A stretch of 64,000 bases of DNA from Odontesthes bonariensis (Eukaryota > Chordata > Actinopteri > Atheriniformes > Atherinopsidae). The stretch is from contig NC_134509.1 of NCBI RefSeq assembly GCF_027942865.1, positions 12,488,017 to 12,552,016 on the forward strand, read 5' to 3'. Both the position numbers and the translations under genes were made by a program. Below the pieces are notes generated by a model, which saw only the letters and a list, made by a program, of their open reading frames with translations, made no database searches and had not been told where the DNA came from. Below are positions 12,136 through 26,100 of this stretch, piece after piece; within the stretch, counting starts at the first letter, position 1, and every line of letters begins with the position of its first letter.

Positions 12136-15100
12136 CAATAAGCTACATAGAGGGGAACCACTAGTCAGACTCTGTCAGAGGTGACGGAGGGACAGTGTAG
12201 AGATAGAATCTAATTGTTCTATTTAAAATTTCATCTTAAACACAGAGCTTTTGGTGAATCTGAAGGCAACAGAGTCGAATGGTAAACACAGCATTCACAT
12301 ATCATCACTGTATCCAGGTACGGACACAATTCTAAACCCTCTTAACCAATGAGACTCTCTATTAAAAAGAATAAAATGCGATGAAAGCATCTCAGCCACT
12401 GTGAAGTTTGGCGATCAGTCAGGCACAAAAAGTCCAAAAATCCCTAAACCGAACCTTTCAAATCAATATTTAAAAATATCCTTTAACTTTTTTGACTGCA
12501 AGTAAATATTTCCACACATTCTAACAAGATTCTTTCATTTAAAATATTAGTCAGGCAGTCGGGCAAAAGCTTCTAGATCAATGATATTCTTTGGTTTTCC
12601 ACTACAGCCTTTGAGTGGGATTCAACTCCAGAGACTGAGAGTACTATTCAAGATTATCTGAAGAACAGTTCTTAGGCCTGGCCTTGCTTCACTTGGACAT
12701 ATGTTCAAGTTTATAATTTCATGCAGTAGCAAAACAGCACTCTTTTAAACATAATGCCTTCCTTTCTTATGCCAGAAAATGTGCCGATATATGTGTAGAA
12801 ACTGCTCTTGTTTAAGCATTTTCACTCAGTAGAATAAACTCCCAAAAGTCAAATGTCTCCTCTTGTGTAATACTTTCGGAAAAATGTAATTGTGTTAATG
12901 TTTATTTGTTGAGAATTGTTAATCTACAGTTCGTGTTTCAGATTAGCTCCCAAATCACACTTGAAATCACACTTCAAAGCCATAAAGTTCATATAAGTCA
13001 ATAGATAATGAAAGATTTTTTTAGCTGTCTTTAGACATGTACTTAGTGTACAGGACTCCAAATTAATCCAAGAATACTATAAAAAGCCCCATCTATTTAG
13101 TTATTATTTGGCTAGTTTCAGATTTTGATAATTTGCTCGTAGAAATAATCATAAATCTCACAAAATAAAATATATTTCTCTCTGACAAACTATGCAGGGA
13201 TCAATTTGAAGGTTTAAAGTGCCCTATAGACTCAGCTGCAGCTACATAATAAACATGTCAAATCTTGTCTATTTATTTTCTATTATGAACTGAACATGTT
13301 AAGCGAATATATAACGAAAAAAATATCAAACAAATCCCCATGCAGAAAAATCTGTGTCAAAGAAGGAAAATGTTTCGATGAATTATCATCGTGAAGCGAC
13401 AGCCGGTGAAGAACTCAGCTAATGTGTTGGTAATTTACAAGCATTAGCAAATGATTGATCATACTGTGTTTATACTGTAAAGTCTGCCACCATATGACAG
13501 ATTTCAACAAAACAAAATGGTCTTTTACTATTGGAGTAGTAAACAGGACCAAAATCAGGACTTAATGCCCAGGAATCATCAGCTGTGCACAATCGACTCT
13601 CTGAACGAACGGAGAACACAAGAAGTAGCTATCATAAACACCCATTTGCATATTTAAAAGCAAGTATACTACACATTTACACTGGGCAAGAGGCCAACCC
13701 TTTACAGGATTACATAACATTACATTTTGTTTTCCGTGGCTGCTGAGTGATAATTCTTGTGTTTGTTTCAGTTTTCACTCTTTTTTTTTTTTTTTTCCTC
13801 TCTCTCGTGGAATAGAGTCTTAAGGACACTCACTCTCATCTGTTATCAGTCAGTGAGCTGGCTATCGGCATAGCTGCGTCAAGGAAGCAGTGAGGATAGA
13901 ATGACTGCTTTCTTTTGGGTCCTATAAACCAGTTTCTTATTCTTAACTATTCTACCCCTGCACAGGGATTTTTAAGTGACAACCAGTGGTTGTTGGCACC
14001 CATGACAGATTACATTCTGTTGTTTCTCATTATTGTGTTGCAGTGCACTTTTCAATTCAAATCTTACTTTAAGACCCACTTTTTAAGTTACAGTTGAGCT
14101 GTTTTTCATGATGATATTTGATGTTTATATCCTGCTCAGAGTCATGGGGACCTCGTCAGGATGTAGCTGGTACAGAAAATATACTAATGAATTATATCAC
14201 ACGTTTTTATTGACAGTTTGATTATGTCACTCAACTGACACACTTTAAACTCATTCTCGTGTTGTAAGAATTTTGATTTCAACTGTAACTTGCAACTTTG
14301 CTAGCTGTTACTAAGCAACATTGGCATTCATCTGGAGCTCGATAATCCATTTCCTTTTAGCTCTCTTTTGGTCTCTGTCAGCTCTTGAGGGAAAGATTTC
14401 TCTTTAGCCATTAAGTTATCCACTTGGGATTTCCAGCAAACTGTTGACCAGCTGCTTGGTGCTGGAATGATAGGTTCGAATGAGCTTTCAAAGCTGGATC
14501 AACACCTGCACACTGTGGCTATAAAAATCCTACAAAAGCAATGAGAGTGAACCAAAACAGTTGCTGGCCTCAAAACCAAAGCAATGAGCCAGAAAATTCC
14601 AAACTGGTTCACAGAACTGAGGTGAAACTGCATTGATGAAGGATAATTCTTTGTTGATCCATTACCACCCTTCACATTATTCAGTCATGTGTTCTCCAAA
14701 ACAGCTTTAAATGATACGTGATTCATGTTCTATTGTAAACGATCAAACCGTTTTCTGTTGCTGTGTAATCTAAAGAAGCAAGCATCTAACACACTGCTAT
14801 TTCATACTATGAGATTAAAGAAATTAATGTAGTGGAAGTAAGGTGTATGCAATCACTGAAATTATTATTTCCATTGACTGCACTGACTCCTGTATGTCAC
14901 CACTGTATACACACAGATGTACAACATTTCTGCAGCAGTATTGTAAGACTTCAAACCTGGAATGTTCCAAGGGCAGCTATAAATTTTCCCGAGCAGTTGA
15001 ATAGCAGTGAAGTTATTCATCTAGGTAGGGTATGTTCACTGCTCTCCATTCACTTCAGGTGTTGCATACACGTCACCTTTGACAACCACATCTTGTCCAC

Positions 15101-15300
15101 AATATCAAGGTGCCAGACTGGACTCCTTGACCTTAGAGTTTGACCTGTAATTCATGAAGGAGCGAGGAGAAAGATAGTCTCTCAGATTGTGCTTCGCCTG
15201 ATCAGTAATACAAATGAAAAATTTGGGTGCAAGAGCACAGGAAAGAATTAGGCACTTTAAACTGTTTGCATAACGAGCACCTTCTCAGTGCAGTGGTTCT
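12136..15300. other. AT-rich gene-free stretch
   Basis: No coding exons or RNA genes were recognised. A T-run lies near 13780-13797. The open frames are short and carry no family signature. Confidence 0.4.
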
Positions 15301-15314
15301 CTTCTTTTTAATCA

Positions 15315-15540
15315 CCTGCACTCTCCAGACCACCTACACCCTTCTTCATGATCAGATACAGGACCGACGGGCTGATGTATGATCCGAGGAATTAATCTGC
15401 TAAGCCTGATTGCCATTACCGCCATGCGATTATGCACCTTGATTACCGAGCCCACCCCAAGGACCATGACGTGCCCTGGTGCACATTTGAAAGGTGCGCA
15501 TAAAATTATGTGGTGATTACCCCACAATAGATCAATTCAC
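15315..15540. promoter_or_regulatory. Candidate conserved noncoding element
   Basis: This block stands out from its AT-rich surroundings by balanced composition and dense homeodomain-type motifs. There are several ATTA/TAAT cores and GATTA units between about 15388 and 15450, followed by a near-palindrome GTGGTGATTACCCCAC at about 15511-15526. No open frame looks like a protein. It lies about 6 kb beyond the 5' edge of nothing but 4 kb past the 3' end of egr4, a place where distal enhancers of developmental regulators are common. The call rests on sequence character only. Confidence 0.3.
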
Positions 15541-17889
15541 ATACGAATGAGACTGTGTGGCCATATAGACTGTCTCAAGTAGGACTGTGATTATTAATAG
15601 GTACTTGAGGTGACCTGATATCTGAAGCTTGAAGCACTAAAACTGCCTGTGATCTTTCATATGAGCAAATAAATTCATTTTCATACATTCTGAAAGTCAT
15701 TATTGGATTATTGTTGTAGAGGGAGAATTGTTTGGAGTTCAAGCATGCATAAAAGGGTTGTTGGGCTCTTCACAGACAACTGGAGCTGTACTTGTCGCTC
15801 TTGAGGGAGACTTCAGACATTTACCAATAGCACAGTTGTGGATGGGCTTGACACGAAGGAGGATGATATGCTTACTTATAAGCCCCATAGCTAAAAAATA
15901 GTTTTCAAAGAATTTTTAAGAAAAAGACAATATATTGACTTGTGGTCAGTTTTTTGGGATTTGCATGATGCACAATAAATTTTTAAAATAACAAAAAAAA
16001 TACTTTTGTGTGCCAATCAAAAAAGCATGTGCTTATGAGTATTGAACATGTAAGTACACATCATTCTCTAGTGACACTTATTCTTCGAAATTAGTCGCAT
16101 TTAATCCCTCACTGTGGGTTTTTTTTTAAAGATTTTCTAAAAATCCCATCCTGAGCCAAAGTATTAATTTGGTGCAGCAGATAAATAGTCCAGTCTACTT
16201 ATCCAGAAGCAATCCCTCATCAAGCGATTAATTCGATGAGACAATGCAGAAGTTAAATCACATCTCTTCATGGTTTTCTCCTTGGTTGGATATGGAATAT
16301 GTTAGTCATACAGACATACTGCCTCAAATAAACCCTTCACTGCAACAGTTCTAATGTTAACATATTTGCATTCGTAATGCCCTGGCAAAGATTTAATGGA
16401 CTTGATATGCCACCATTCACAGTGATCCCTGTTCTTAGAAAGCATGGTTCTCAGTGCCCGCCCTGCACAATTACTTAATGGCTTCAGCTATTTTGCATAT
16501 CTACAGGAGTAACAAAACCCATAAATGTCAGCCAGTAGAAAAGTACTGATTTATGTCTTTTGTCTCTATCAAGGCTTTAGTTAGGAGGGTTTACAACATG
16601 CTGAACATATTGAGTAAATACAGCACTGCTAAAAGCGCACTCTTATGTTGTAGATACATAAAGGACCATTTACTGTATGCAAATGTGAATTAGAGCTTAC
16701 AAATCCACAATTGCAGGAATTCCATCAGTAGCCAGAGTTCAATAACTCTTCAGTCTTCAAGTGTGTGGATAATGGTCACTGTGACTGCACATCACTGCAA
16801 TTCAAAATCTCATCCATCCAGCGCTGGACAATGTTAGCCACTGAAATAACATAGATAAGGGAGTGTGTGTCGATGCTGGTAGAGCTCTGTGCTATTGTAC
16901 AAGTCGATGAGTGATAGACAGGAGTGGATGGGTACGTACTATTCACAGTCGTCCATGTGGCAGCTTGCATTTTCACATTGGTACAGTATGTTTGTCAGCT
17001 TTAGACAACGCAGACACTTACGCACTGCCGTGGGCAAGAAATATAGTGTTCTGCCAGCCAACTGCGTCATGGGCACATGCATGTCCTACGTATCACCGCG
17101 GAGTCCCTCACATATACATGTCTGCATGATATACAGTGGCATAATGTATTAGCAACTTGAAAAATCATGCACGCAACAGACAGCAACACGGGGACCCCAC
17201 TCGAAGTTGAAAAAGCAAGTCTAATGTTATCTTTTTGTCAAATTAGATGTAAATGAGTGCTAGTCAATTTTCTTTCCAATCTAGCTGCATGTAGTACAGA
17301 GTTTGCTGATGTCGGAAAAAAAAAAGGCTTTAACCAGAAAAAGAAGCAAAGGCTCACACTGCCTCGCACAGAGATCATTAACTGCATTTACAAGAATGCA
17401 AGGGCAATTTTGACAGGAGACTTCATTTTTCCACATCCTTCGAAAGGGAAAATAAATGATGATAGATCAGACTCGTTTTAAACAAATGAGTGGAAATTAA
17501 AATCTTTTTGTGTCAAATATGGATGATTGAATGAACAAAGGAATGAATGAAGTGAGAGCTTCAGATCATATCACTGACATGGCAGGGAAATATTCTGTTT
17601 AACAAGATTACCATGGTGTTCATCCATGCACTTAGATCAAGAGAAAATCTTTGAAGCCTGAAGAATTCACTTTAATGTGTCTGAGCCTTGTGAGTCATAG
17701 GCAAAACTGTGATGTCTAATGTTAGGGCTACAGTGCGGTGCCACAGGTGGCCTGTTATAATGTGTATTTTCGGAAGTGACACTCTCATCTCGGTGCTCCC
17801 ATGGGGGGGTCTCAGCGCTGTGTCACACAGATTGGGTGAAGTGAGAAAGGAAAATCAGTTTGATCTTTCCAAATTATACACAAGAAACG
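15541..17889. other. Gene-free stretch downstream of egr4
   Basis: No coding exon was recognised. The part around 16380-16510 has mixed composition with ATTA and octamer-like ATTTTGCATAT motifs and could hold a further regulatory element, with weak support. Confidence 0.35.
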
Positions 17890-19323
17890 TGCAACTTCCA
17901 GAAAATGTTTATTTTATTCATAAACTTTTCATAAAAATAACAACATCAATATTGATTTTAGTATTGTAGAAACTGCCTATGTACAAAATCTTTACTTCAA
18001 CAGTTAATATAACTTAAGGCGAGTTAAATGACTTTTTTTCCCTTTTTTTTTTCAGTATCCAGTGATCATTTTACCCAACGTTTTTATTAATCAATTTTTG
18101 CTAAAGTGAAGATTTCAGCATAAAGAACCTCCAGCAAGAGATTCCCGGAAGTCAAAAGTCTTTCATCCACAAGGTAAAGTTTACATAAACTCGCAGCAAT
18201 GTGTGCTACCTGATTACTTAGAAGCAATGTTTTTATAATTTGCTAGTAATTTCCAGCGTGGTTTAACATAATACTGTACAAACTGTAAAATATTTTTTTG
18301 TCAAAAAATCTGTACCTCAACTAGAGTACATTCCCTTTTAAATCTAGATCAACATTCAGTGAAATATCCCTCATCATACCAGCAACGGGACGATGTGCGA
18401 AAATGCTTTCAATATCAAATTGTCACATTTAAAATATTGTGTTACCAAACAATAGCCCTCAAAAAACCATGACATTGTTTATGGTTGATAATACATTTCA
18501 CCTTCGAAAGGACGCTAGAATATGATCATTGCAAAATATACAGTTATCTATAAAAATACAAAGAAGTACAGTGTTACAAATATATTTATTTCCCATTTAT
18601 GATATATCTTTCACAACTGTAATAATCCAAACAATTGTAACACAACACAAAGACCAATGACAAAAACACTGACGGCAAAATGATAAGAAGATCAACAAAC
18701 ACTAAATTGATCAAAGATGGACAGCTTTATGGTAAAAAAAACCATAAATGTGTTAGCCTACATTCATGTCAAAAACCTCCACTTTGATGTGAAGGAGGAC
18801 CTTGACAGTGGTTGATACTCCGGTTAAAGGGAAAAATAACTGACATAAACATGCATTTTAAGAAACATAGTCCAAACCATTGCTCTAAGAATGCTAAAAG
18901 CAGAAAATAAGAATCTTAAATGGAGATAATAATCTTTAAGTGCAATCCATCCATGCTCAGCGGCGAATGGAGGTCGGAGCTGTCCGTATGAAGAGGTGCT
19001 GAACAGCAGTCATGCAGTGCAGAGCAGAGAGGTTTGGCTCCACTGAAAGTAACAGCAACAAGTCATTGTTGATCTGTTTACTGACTTTTACAACTTATAT
19101 GTGGTTGCATAAAGTCAGCAGCAACAGGCAATAAGGCCGAAGCAGTCCTCTTCCCCCCCTCTGCTCCCCATAAACGCTAATACTTGCAAAACCTCTGAGG
19201 TTAAGCATTGGCTTGCCAATCAAAACCAACCCAGACATCAACTTGGAGTCAGCTGGCTTATCTTCCAAGACGGAAAGATCCCAAAAGGCCCTACTATAAG
19301 TGTGTGGACACACAGCCTCGTCT
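17890..19323 (-). other. egr4: egr4 3' UTR (predicted)
   Basis: This is the sequence between the egr4 stop codon and the best poly(A) signal cluster. On the minus strand it is AU-rich and holds at least five ATTTA pentamers (near 18022, 18338, 18704, 18747 and 18914). These are AU-rich elements of the kind that shorten the life of immediate-early mRNAs. There are no introns or competing frames. The exact 3' end is inferred, and an earlier AATAAA at 18585-18590 could give a shorter form. Confidence 0.6.
17908..17918 (-). terminator. egr4: egr4 poly(A) signal (overlapping AATAAA pair)
   Basis: On the minus strand the bases read AATAAAATAAA, giving two overlapping AATAAA hexamers. A GT/T-rich stretch lies about 15-35 bases downstream, the expected arrangement for cleavage near 17890. 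An alternative single AATAAA lies at 18585-18590. Confidence 0.5.
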
Positions 19324-21050
<1,727 letters not shown>

Positions 21051-21500
21051 AATGATACACTCAGAAGTCCGTTTCTTCCAGTGGCAATAAAAAGGTAAAA
21101 GGGGAAAACAAATTATGCAGATGAGATTTTTCTTTCAAACCCCCTTTTGATGGTTTCCAACAAATGATCCAAAGTAGTCTTTGTCAAAAGGATTTTTTTT
21201 TTGTGTGTCTTTTTTAAAAAGAAGAAAATGTAAGGTATTCCTTTTCGTCTCTGCTCCTCGGTAGGTATTTGCTTGCTGTGGATTTCACATCAGCGACTTC
21301 CCCTTTCTCTCCTTATATACACTTTGGCAGCTCCCTCGGCCCTCCTCCCCATTCATCAGCTCCAGTGAGAGGATTCCCCGCTGCGTGTAAACTTCATGCC
21401 CATATATGGACAGAGGATGTGACGGAGTCCCCTTCCCCCGCCCCCTCCCAAAAAATATCCTCCTTTCTCTCCATACAGGAGAGATGGAGTCTGACGTTGC
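21051..21500 (-). promoter_or_regulatory. egr4: egr4 promoter and 5' UTR
   Basis: Upstream of the ATG, on the minus strand, lies a TATA-like GTATATAAGG (21311-21320), about 260 bases before the start codon. About 80 bases further up is a perfect CArG box (21400-21409). A TGACGT CRE half-site sits at 21492-21497. The order CRE, SRE, TATA, start is the classic layout of serum- and cAMP-inducible immediate-early genes. The transcription start is inferred to lie near 21285. Confidence 0.7.
21400..21409. promoter_or_regulatory. Serum response element (perfect CArG box)
   Basis: The bases CCATATATGG match CC(A/T)6GG exactly and are palindromic. An ETS-type GGAT core sits at about 21415-21418 (GAGGATG), a spacing that would allow a ternary complex of SRF with an Elk-type factor, as on FOS and EGR1. 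Confidence 0.8.
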
Positions 21501-23634
21501 AACAAGTGGTGACCAGTGTTGGTTGATATTTCCTTTCTACAATCTTTCTCTTTTTCTACATTAAAAAATAGTCATTTTAAAATGAAACCACCTTGTAGTG
21601 AAGAGACAGCATGCCAACCGTCCGCCAATCAAATCATCACACTGAAACGACGTAGCTGCTTCATCCAGTGATCATGAAAGTCACTAATTAACGAAGTATG
21701 AAGGGAATGTCGCGTGAAAGTTTTAGTTCTGAAATAACTCAACCATTTTGGACCATTTCACAAATGTTCCTCTAAACTCAAATGAGCAATTGAACCAAAA
21801 AAATATATATTTTGATGTCTTACACAAGCCATGAAAACCAAGCTTTTAAGTCACCCTATACCTAAACTACAACACTTTGAAGTTGAATAAGTTTAATATT
21901 GTTCATAAGTCTAGAAACATACCAGAAAACAAAACACCACATGCCTTAAACAAATTATATATATATGATATGATACATAAATATATATATATATGCATGT
22001 ATGTATATAAAACAGTGCCTACGGTACTGTAGGAAAATCAAATTCAAGGACTACTCTTGAAATAATTACAGAGCACGTTTATCTTCACGATTCAAGGAAA
22101 AATAAAGGGTCAATAAGGGTAAGGTAAACCAATATTATTTTTTGAAACAAACGTTATAGCACAAAACCAGAAGATACCACACTGAAAAGTGTTCTAATAA
22201 AACGTGAAGTTACTTTATTTGCTCGCATGTGTCGAAGTATCTTTGTGTAGTCTATAAATGAAAAAACGTTATGCCTAATACACATTTAGGAATAATCTGC
22301 AGTCCAGTTCAACCAAACAGTTCAGCCCCCCCCCCCCCCCCCCTTCATATCTAGTTTTAGTTTCTCATTTCCTGTCGAGGTACCGCTGGAAATTGTTGCT
22401 TTCACGATCAGGGCGAGTAACTGCAAAGCCCAGTCCGAACGAACCCTTAGCCTTTAAAAGCAAAGAAGGGAGTCGATAACACCCCTGAGGTGTTCAGTGG
22501 TTGAACCCAACTGTTCACATGACATTTCAACCCCCAAAGCATTTTTTTTTCTTTCTATTTCGCATCTGTTGCCGGGTGCACTCCGTGGCCACACTTCCTA
22601 TTACAAAAAGTCGATACTCTTTCATAGGACGCTGATGTCTGCAGCAGACCTCTGGCACCGGCTGGAAGTTCAGCACCATGGATAGCGACGGTGCCGCATT
22701 CAGCCTTGTAATCAAACATGAACCAACAGGACACAGACCCTTTTCTTTTTATTTCACACTGAATGGATACTGTCCTTCTGTACTCAGCTGAGCTGCATTA
22801 TTCTGCATTAATTCAGTGCAATCACACCACAGACGTCTGGGGGAAATTATAGCCACAAATACAAAACCAACTCAATGATTTTCCTTTCATTCAGTGGAGC
22901 GTTTTGTTTCTATAGAAAAAAAAGGGCAAAGGGATCCTGTTTAGACAACTTTAACAGTGGTTTGAGCAGCATACTACAATGTCCTTGTAACATGCTAAGA
23001 CTTATAATAGGCTGATTTGAGGATTGCTTTTTTCTTTTAGATGAACTCAACAGATTTATGTAAAGACCAAAGCTCCAGACAGCCCTACTGGGCACTTGTA
23101 TTCAATTTCAGTTTGCTACTATTAATGCTATCATTAGATATTTGTTATTTTATTTCATTTCTTTTTTTTTTTGCAAACTACTTTCCAAATGAGCACTTTT
23201 CCCCAAATAATATGATTAGTTTAGAAAATCTGCCGCATAGTCATAGTTTGCATCCAATACATCAAATATCATCATGAGATGTTACAATCATCATAAAGTA
23301 TTATAACTCTGAGATGAGTTTTATTCCTCCTGTGAGGCTAGATTTAATTGCTAATATTCTTTGTAAATTAAATTCTGATGAGGGGCTTTTATACGGAGTG
23401 TTTATGTTATATCATTTTTCATTATTACGTTTAAGTGCAAACTTCTCTCACACTACTGGTAGTGATCAGCCTGAGGGCTGGTATTACCAGCAGACACCAA
23501 ATTAATCTAAATGGTCACCAGATGATTATTGAGGTATTTAAAAAAAAAAAGAAAAAAAAGATAATTCAAGAATATTGGTCTGCACAAAAATCCTCCTGCA
23601 TGAGCTACATCCACTTTGTCCCGCAGATAATCTA
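21501..23634. other. Intergenic stretch upstream of egr4
   Basis: No gene was recognised. It contains an AT microsatellite (about 21956-21990), an 18-base C-run (22326-22343) and T-rich tracts near 23160. A TGACGT-free stretch follows the egr4 promoter without further CArG boxes that I could see. Confidence 0.45.
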
Positions 23635-23890
23635 AAGGGGGGGCTCCTTTTCCAGCTGACATTGGGCGAGAAAGAGGTACACCATGGACAGGTTGCCAGG
23701 ACAACTGTGCTCACAGACACATTTATGGCAAATTTAAAATAACCTCCTGTGCATGTCTTTGGACAAGATAAGCCAGGTACAGACAGAGCATTGCAAACTC
23801 CATATAGAGAGCCCCCAGCTGACCAGCATGTTAGGAACCAGAACCTTCTTGTCATCATGTGGCAGTGCTACCACCCCCTCAACCAAAGTC
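23635..23890 (+). repeat. Degenerate dispersed fish repeat
   Basis: It holds, in order, recognisable pieces of a very common teleost repeat: GACATTGGGCGAGA, GTACACCATGGACAGGTTGC, GCATGTCTTTGGAC, GCAAACTCCATATAGA, and an ACCAGAACCTTCTTG...GGCAGTGCTA ending. The same repeat type appears at 63.6-63.7 kb in a younger form. I recall it as a retroposon 3' segment, possibly from an RTE-type LINE, but I cannot name the family with certainty. Confidence 0.65.
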
Positions 23891-25439
23891 ATATTTATTC
23901 ATATTTAATGATATTTAGCTCTTTGTCACATTGTTAGAAGTGTGTAATATCAAACACAGCTGTGTTGAGGACACAGTTGTTGCTGTTTTTGAACTGGTCC
24001 ATTTTATTCTGAATGCTGTTTGTACAATTTTGTCCTCTCCGTTCACAAAGAAGAGGGATGGGGGACTGGGCTGTATGATATTACAAACATCTCTTTCTAT
24101 AATGAAACTATGACCTTATTGTGAAAGCATATAACTGAATTAGTACCACTGACAGTGCCAAGAAAACTAAACATTACAACATAGCAGTACAATTTAAGGC
24201 AGAGCAGACTTAGTATTGCATTAAATAGCACAGGTGCATTTAATGAAGGGAGCTCTGGGAATTGATCCTTTATTAAGAGACAGTGCAACAAATGTCCAAA
24301 GCCTGAGCCAAACCTGGACCAGGACACATCTTAATCATCAGAATACCTGGGCCGCATGCAGTTTTTTCCCTAATCTCTTCTTCTTTCATTCAGCTCTATA
24401 TTGTTTCACCTGTTCAGGCCTTAAAGCTACAAAAGAAAAAGAGGTGAGATCCCTCCTGCATGGATATTTCACATAAGCATGAAACCGGTAACAAGGATTC
24501 ACAAGTGCACACAGGCAAAAATGTTACGAGGTAAGAGAAGCAAAACCAGAAATGTACTTCCCTTCACACCTCTACAGTGGCTACTTGTTTCAAAACTTGA
24601 GCTGAGCTAAAATTACTTCTGTGAGCTCAGATCTTAGGCCATTTGAATGGTATCAGTGTTCTTTTTTCTAAGAAAGATTAACTGAAGAATAGATACAAAG
24701 TCTGTTGCAGCACAAATGCACAAAGATTATTATCCATAATAAACAGCCTGCTCATAATAAACTTCTCAAATTTGATGTCATTTCCATCAATTCTGAGCAG
24801 CAGAAAATGTTTCGAAGGATCTCTAAGTAGCTACCCTGTCATCTCTTTTTAAGGCAAGGTATGATAATAGCGTATAAGCTCTTTCATTGCAGCAGTGACA
24901 TTCTCCGGAACAAATGGTTTTCACCTCAGCCATGCACTCTAATTCTAGCCCCAGAGATGTTTAGCTTTGAGGAACTGCCTCCAAGTAATCCAGAGTCTAT
25001 TAAAACCAATCTGATCACACAGAGTTCAGATCATGGGACGCTGTTACGATAACTGCAGTGTGGCTAACCTCTCTCCTCCATAAAATGCCACAGCGCAGAG
25101 ACTAAGTAATGGATTTACGTAATGTTAGCACTTACTGACATTATAGCGCAGGGGTAACGCCATACCTGTTAAAGTCAAAAGAAAGACTTTGTTTTATTCC
25201 CTCAGATTTGAACACTGCGAGACAAAGGGCTCCGTTTTCTTAGGGAACGGCTTGCTGAATAGAGAAAGAATGTATAGCAACACAAAGTCGCTTCCGTGTT
25301 TTAACACGATGTCAACTCAAAAGGAGGCTCAAAGTGTTGGCTATGGAAAGATGATGAAACGTAGCCTGTGTAAAAGCTCGTCTTGGCTCTTCTAGTGAAT
25401 GGATAGTTTCTGTGACACCCAAGGAACGTGACTTTAAAA
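23891..25439. other. Gene-free intergenic stretch
   Basis: No coding exon, RNA gene or clear repeat was recognised on either strand. Confidence 0.4.
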
Positions 25440-26100
25440 GAGCTCAAATTGCAAATCTATCCATCTTGCACCACTGTGCATGGCAGTTCATCTGAGGTCT
25501 TTGTACTTACATGGAGTGTTTGGGTTTTTCCAAATGTGGTGTCATGCATTATGGTCAACCAGGTGCACTTTGGTCTCATCTGCGCAAAAAGGACATTGAT
25601 CCCGTGGTCTTGTGGTTTATTCAGCAGTAAGATAGCAAACCGAAGCTGTGCTGCCATGTTCTTTTTAGAAAGAAGAGACTTTCCCCTTCAACCCTTTCAA
25701 ACAAGTCATAAACTTTAACTTTCAACCTGTTAAATGAGGCCTGTAGAGATGCAGCTCTTGGGTTTGACCATGGGCTGAACTTGGTGGGACGTGCACTCCT
25801 GGGAAGATTGGCAATTGCCTTTAATGTTTTTAACCTATAAATAATCTTTCTCAGTGTAAAAGTGTGATGGTCTCCAGATTGTTTGGAAATGGCCTTATAA
25901 CCGTTCCCAGATTGATGCGCAGCAATAGCTATTTCTCCAGGATTATTGCTGATATCTTTCCTCCTTGACATTGTATTACACATCTAAATGCTCCAGATCA
26001 GAAAAACTGCTCAAACGTCTGCTTTTAGAGGTGCACACACTTAGTGACAATCATATAATTAAAAGCTTAAAATTGAAGGAGGACAAACTTTTACCCTTTT
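25440..26100 (-). mobile_element. Tc1-like transposon relic (N-terminal part)
   Basis: On the minus strand a frame opening at 25983 reads MSRRKDISNNPGEIAIAAHQ, GYKAISKQSGDHHTFTLRKI and NLPRSARPTKFSP. This is the paired helix-turn-helix DNA-binding half of a Tc1-like transposase. After about 25670 the frame shifts, and a degraded start of the catalytic domain follows (NKPQDHGINVLF...KTQTLHV) down to about 25460. The C-terminal half with the remaining catalytic residues is absent. The family differs from the copy at 1.2 kb. It is a dead fragment. Confidence 0.8.
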
